A stretch of DNA of 64,000 nucleotides, taken from Leucobacter triazinivorans. GTDB lineage: Bacteria; Actinomycetota; Actinomycetes; Actinomycetales; Microbacteriaceae. The DNA is taken from positions 434,001 to 498,000 of the forward strand of contig NZ_CP035806.1 in assembly GCF_004208635.1 (NCBI RefSeq), read 5' to 3'. Positions 63,554 to 64,000 of this stretch are shown here, piece by piece. Every line of letters starts with the position of its first letter. Position 1 is the stretch's first letter. The translations under genes were made by a program, and so were the position numbers. The notes under the pieces were generated by a model. That model ran no database searches, was not told where the DNA came from, and saw nothing but the letters and a program-made list of their open reading frames with translations.

Positions 63554-64000
63554 GCCGCGGGCAGACGCGGTCGGTGCCGGCAGGATCGGGCGCGGGCGGA
63601 TCGGGCGCGGGCGCATCGGGCGCGGACGGATCGGGCGCGGGCGGATCGGGCGCTCGCGGATCCGGCGCGGCGCAGCGGCGCACCGTCTCCGGGCGCGGGC
63701 GCCCGTGGCCGCTCGCGCGGCTCGGCCACCTCTACGCCACCTGCGTGGGATTCGTCTGGGGCAGCATCTGGAGCACGGGCCGCGTCGAGCGACACCGAGG
63801 GCTCTGGATCTTCCGCGGAATGCCGCGGTGGAGCTTCGGGCGCGGCGGCAGCTGCGTGGGATCCTGCTACCTCACCGACCGCAACACGTCACCGGCGGTG
63901 CTGCGGCACGAGCTGGTGCACCGCGAGCAGTGGCGGCACTACGGTCTGGCGCTGCCGCTGCTCTACCTCCTCGCGGGCCGCGACCCGCTGCGCAACCGCT
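63550..64000 (+). CDS. HELVH-containing conserved protein, 5' part (runs off window)
   Basis: The frame is open from ATG 63550 to the window end (150 codons). The first ~40 residues are a Gly-Ser-Ala repeat tail. Then comes a conserved-looking domain with LYATCVGFVWGSIW (possibly membrane-associated), GGSCVGSCYLTD and LRHELVHREQWRHYG, a zinc-peptidase-like HExxH, followed by a hydrophobic LPLLYLLAG. Actinobacterial homologues exist as uncharacterised proteins. Translationally coupled to the arginase-family gene. The 3' end is not in the window. Confidence 0.75.
   Translation, partial: MSRGQTRSVPAGSGAGGSGAGASGADGSGAGGSGARGSGAAQRRTVSGRGRPWPLARLGHLYATCVGFVWGSIWSTGRVERHRGLWIFRGMPRWSFGRGGSCVGSCYLTDRNTSPAVLRHELVHREQWRHYGLALPLLYLLAGRDPLRNR
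63579..63665. repeat. Minisatellite encoding GSGAG repeats
   Basis: About six 15-base units of the form GGATCGGGCGCGGGC, with single-base changes, run in frame through the N-terminal coding region of the HELVH protein. They encode (G/A)SGAG-type repeats. A multiple-of-three unit allows length change without frameshift. Confidence 0.85.

Overview
The window reads as chromosomal DNA of a high-GC Gram-positive actinobacterium. Family-level clues point to the Microbacteriaceae, and Leucobacter-like is my best guess (inference). These clues are GTG starts, leaderless promoters, a UPF0182/PDZ/zincin/UvrD2/NudC/AdnAB block like that of Mycobacterium, a class-E-sortase-type LAxTG surface protein and a guanidine-III-like riboswitch. 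I see no phage, insertion sequence, rRNA or CRISPR array. About 52 protein genes and one tRNA fill almost all of it, and no gap exceeds 300 bases.

Layout. (1) 1-6325: wall-polymer (teichoic-acid type) genes: an ABC exporter, two CDP-glycerol glycerophosphotransferases (one a tandem fusion), a family 2 glycosyltransferase and an SDR. (2) 6421-11714: envelope HtrA protease, a very large thioester-domain surface protein with repeated two-cysteine modules and an LARTG anchor, then initiator tRNA-fMet with a strong terminator. (3) 11968-36550: conserved actinobacterial core: UPF0182 membrane protein, Lon-like PDZ protease, zincin, cyclodehydratase-like protein, UvrD2, NudC, a degenerate kinase-fold protein, GDPD, AdnB/AdnA recombination helicase-nuclease, DUF3107, CoaBC, RlmC, ferritin-like protein and RhlE. 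(4) 36664-42208: PHP phosphoesterase, aminopeptidase P, small secreted protein, YchJ, DUF885 peptidase and a small membrane protein. (5) 42284-49268: PLP-dependent decarboxylase-fold enzyme with a divergent LysR regulator, a DHA2 exporter with an operator-like palindrome at its start, and an amino-acid ABC importer. (6) 49373-52960: lipoprotein, S-adenosylhomocysteinase-like enzyme and a DadD/MtaD-like amidohydrolase. (7) 53013-57535: GNAT, coiled-coil protein, guanidine-III-like riboswitch with paired SMR exporters, MntR, DUF488 and a MocR/PdxR regulator. (8) 57631-64000: broken pdxS, orphan DNA methyltransferase, 3-hydroxyisobutyryl-CoA hydrolase, MFS exporter, DUF3097, arginase-family protein and the start of a HELVH protein.

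Working together: AdnAB with UvrD2 covers double-strand-break processing. The SAHH-like/amidohydrolase pair suggests SAM by-product recycling. The riboswitch and SMR pair suggest guanidinium export. The PLP biosynthesis module (PdxR + pdxS) looks decayed: pdxS stops after about 169 codons, pdxT is absent, and PdxR lacks its PLP-binding lysine.

Most start codons were chosen from Shine-Dalgarno placement or from a recurrent TANNNT box 6-7 nt before ATG/GTG, which implies many leaderless mRNAs.
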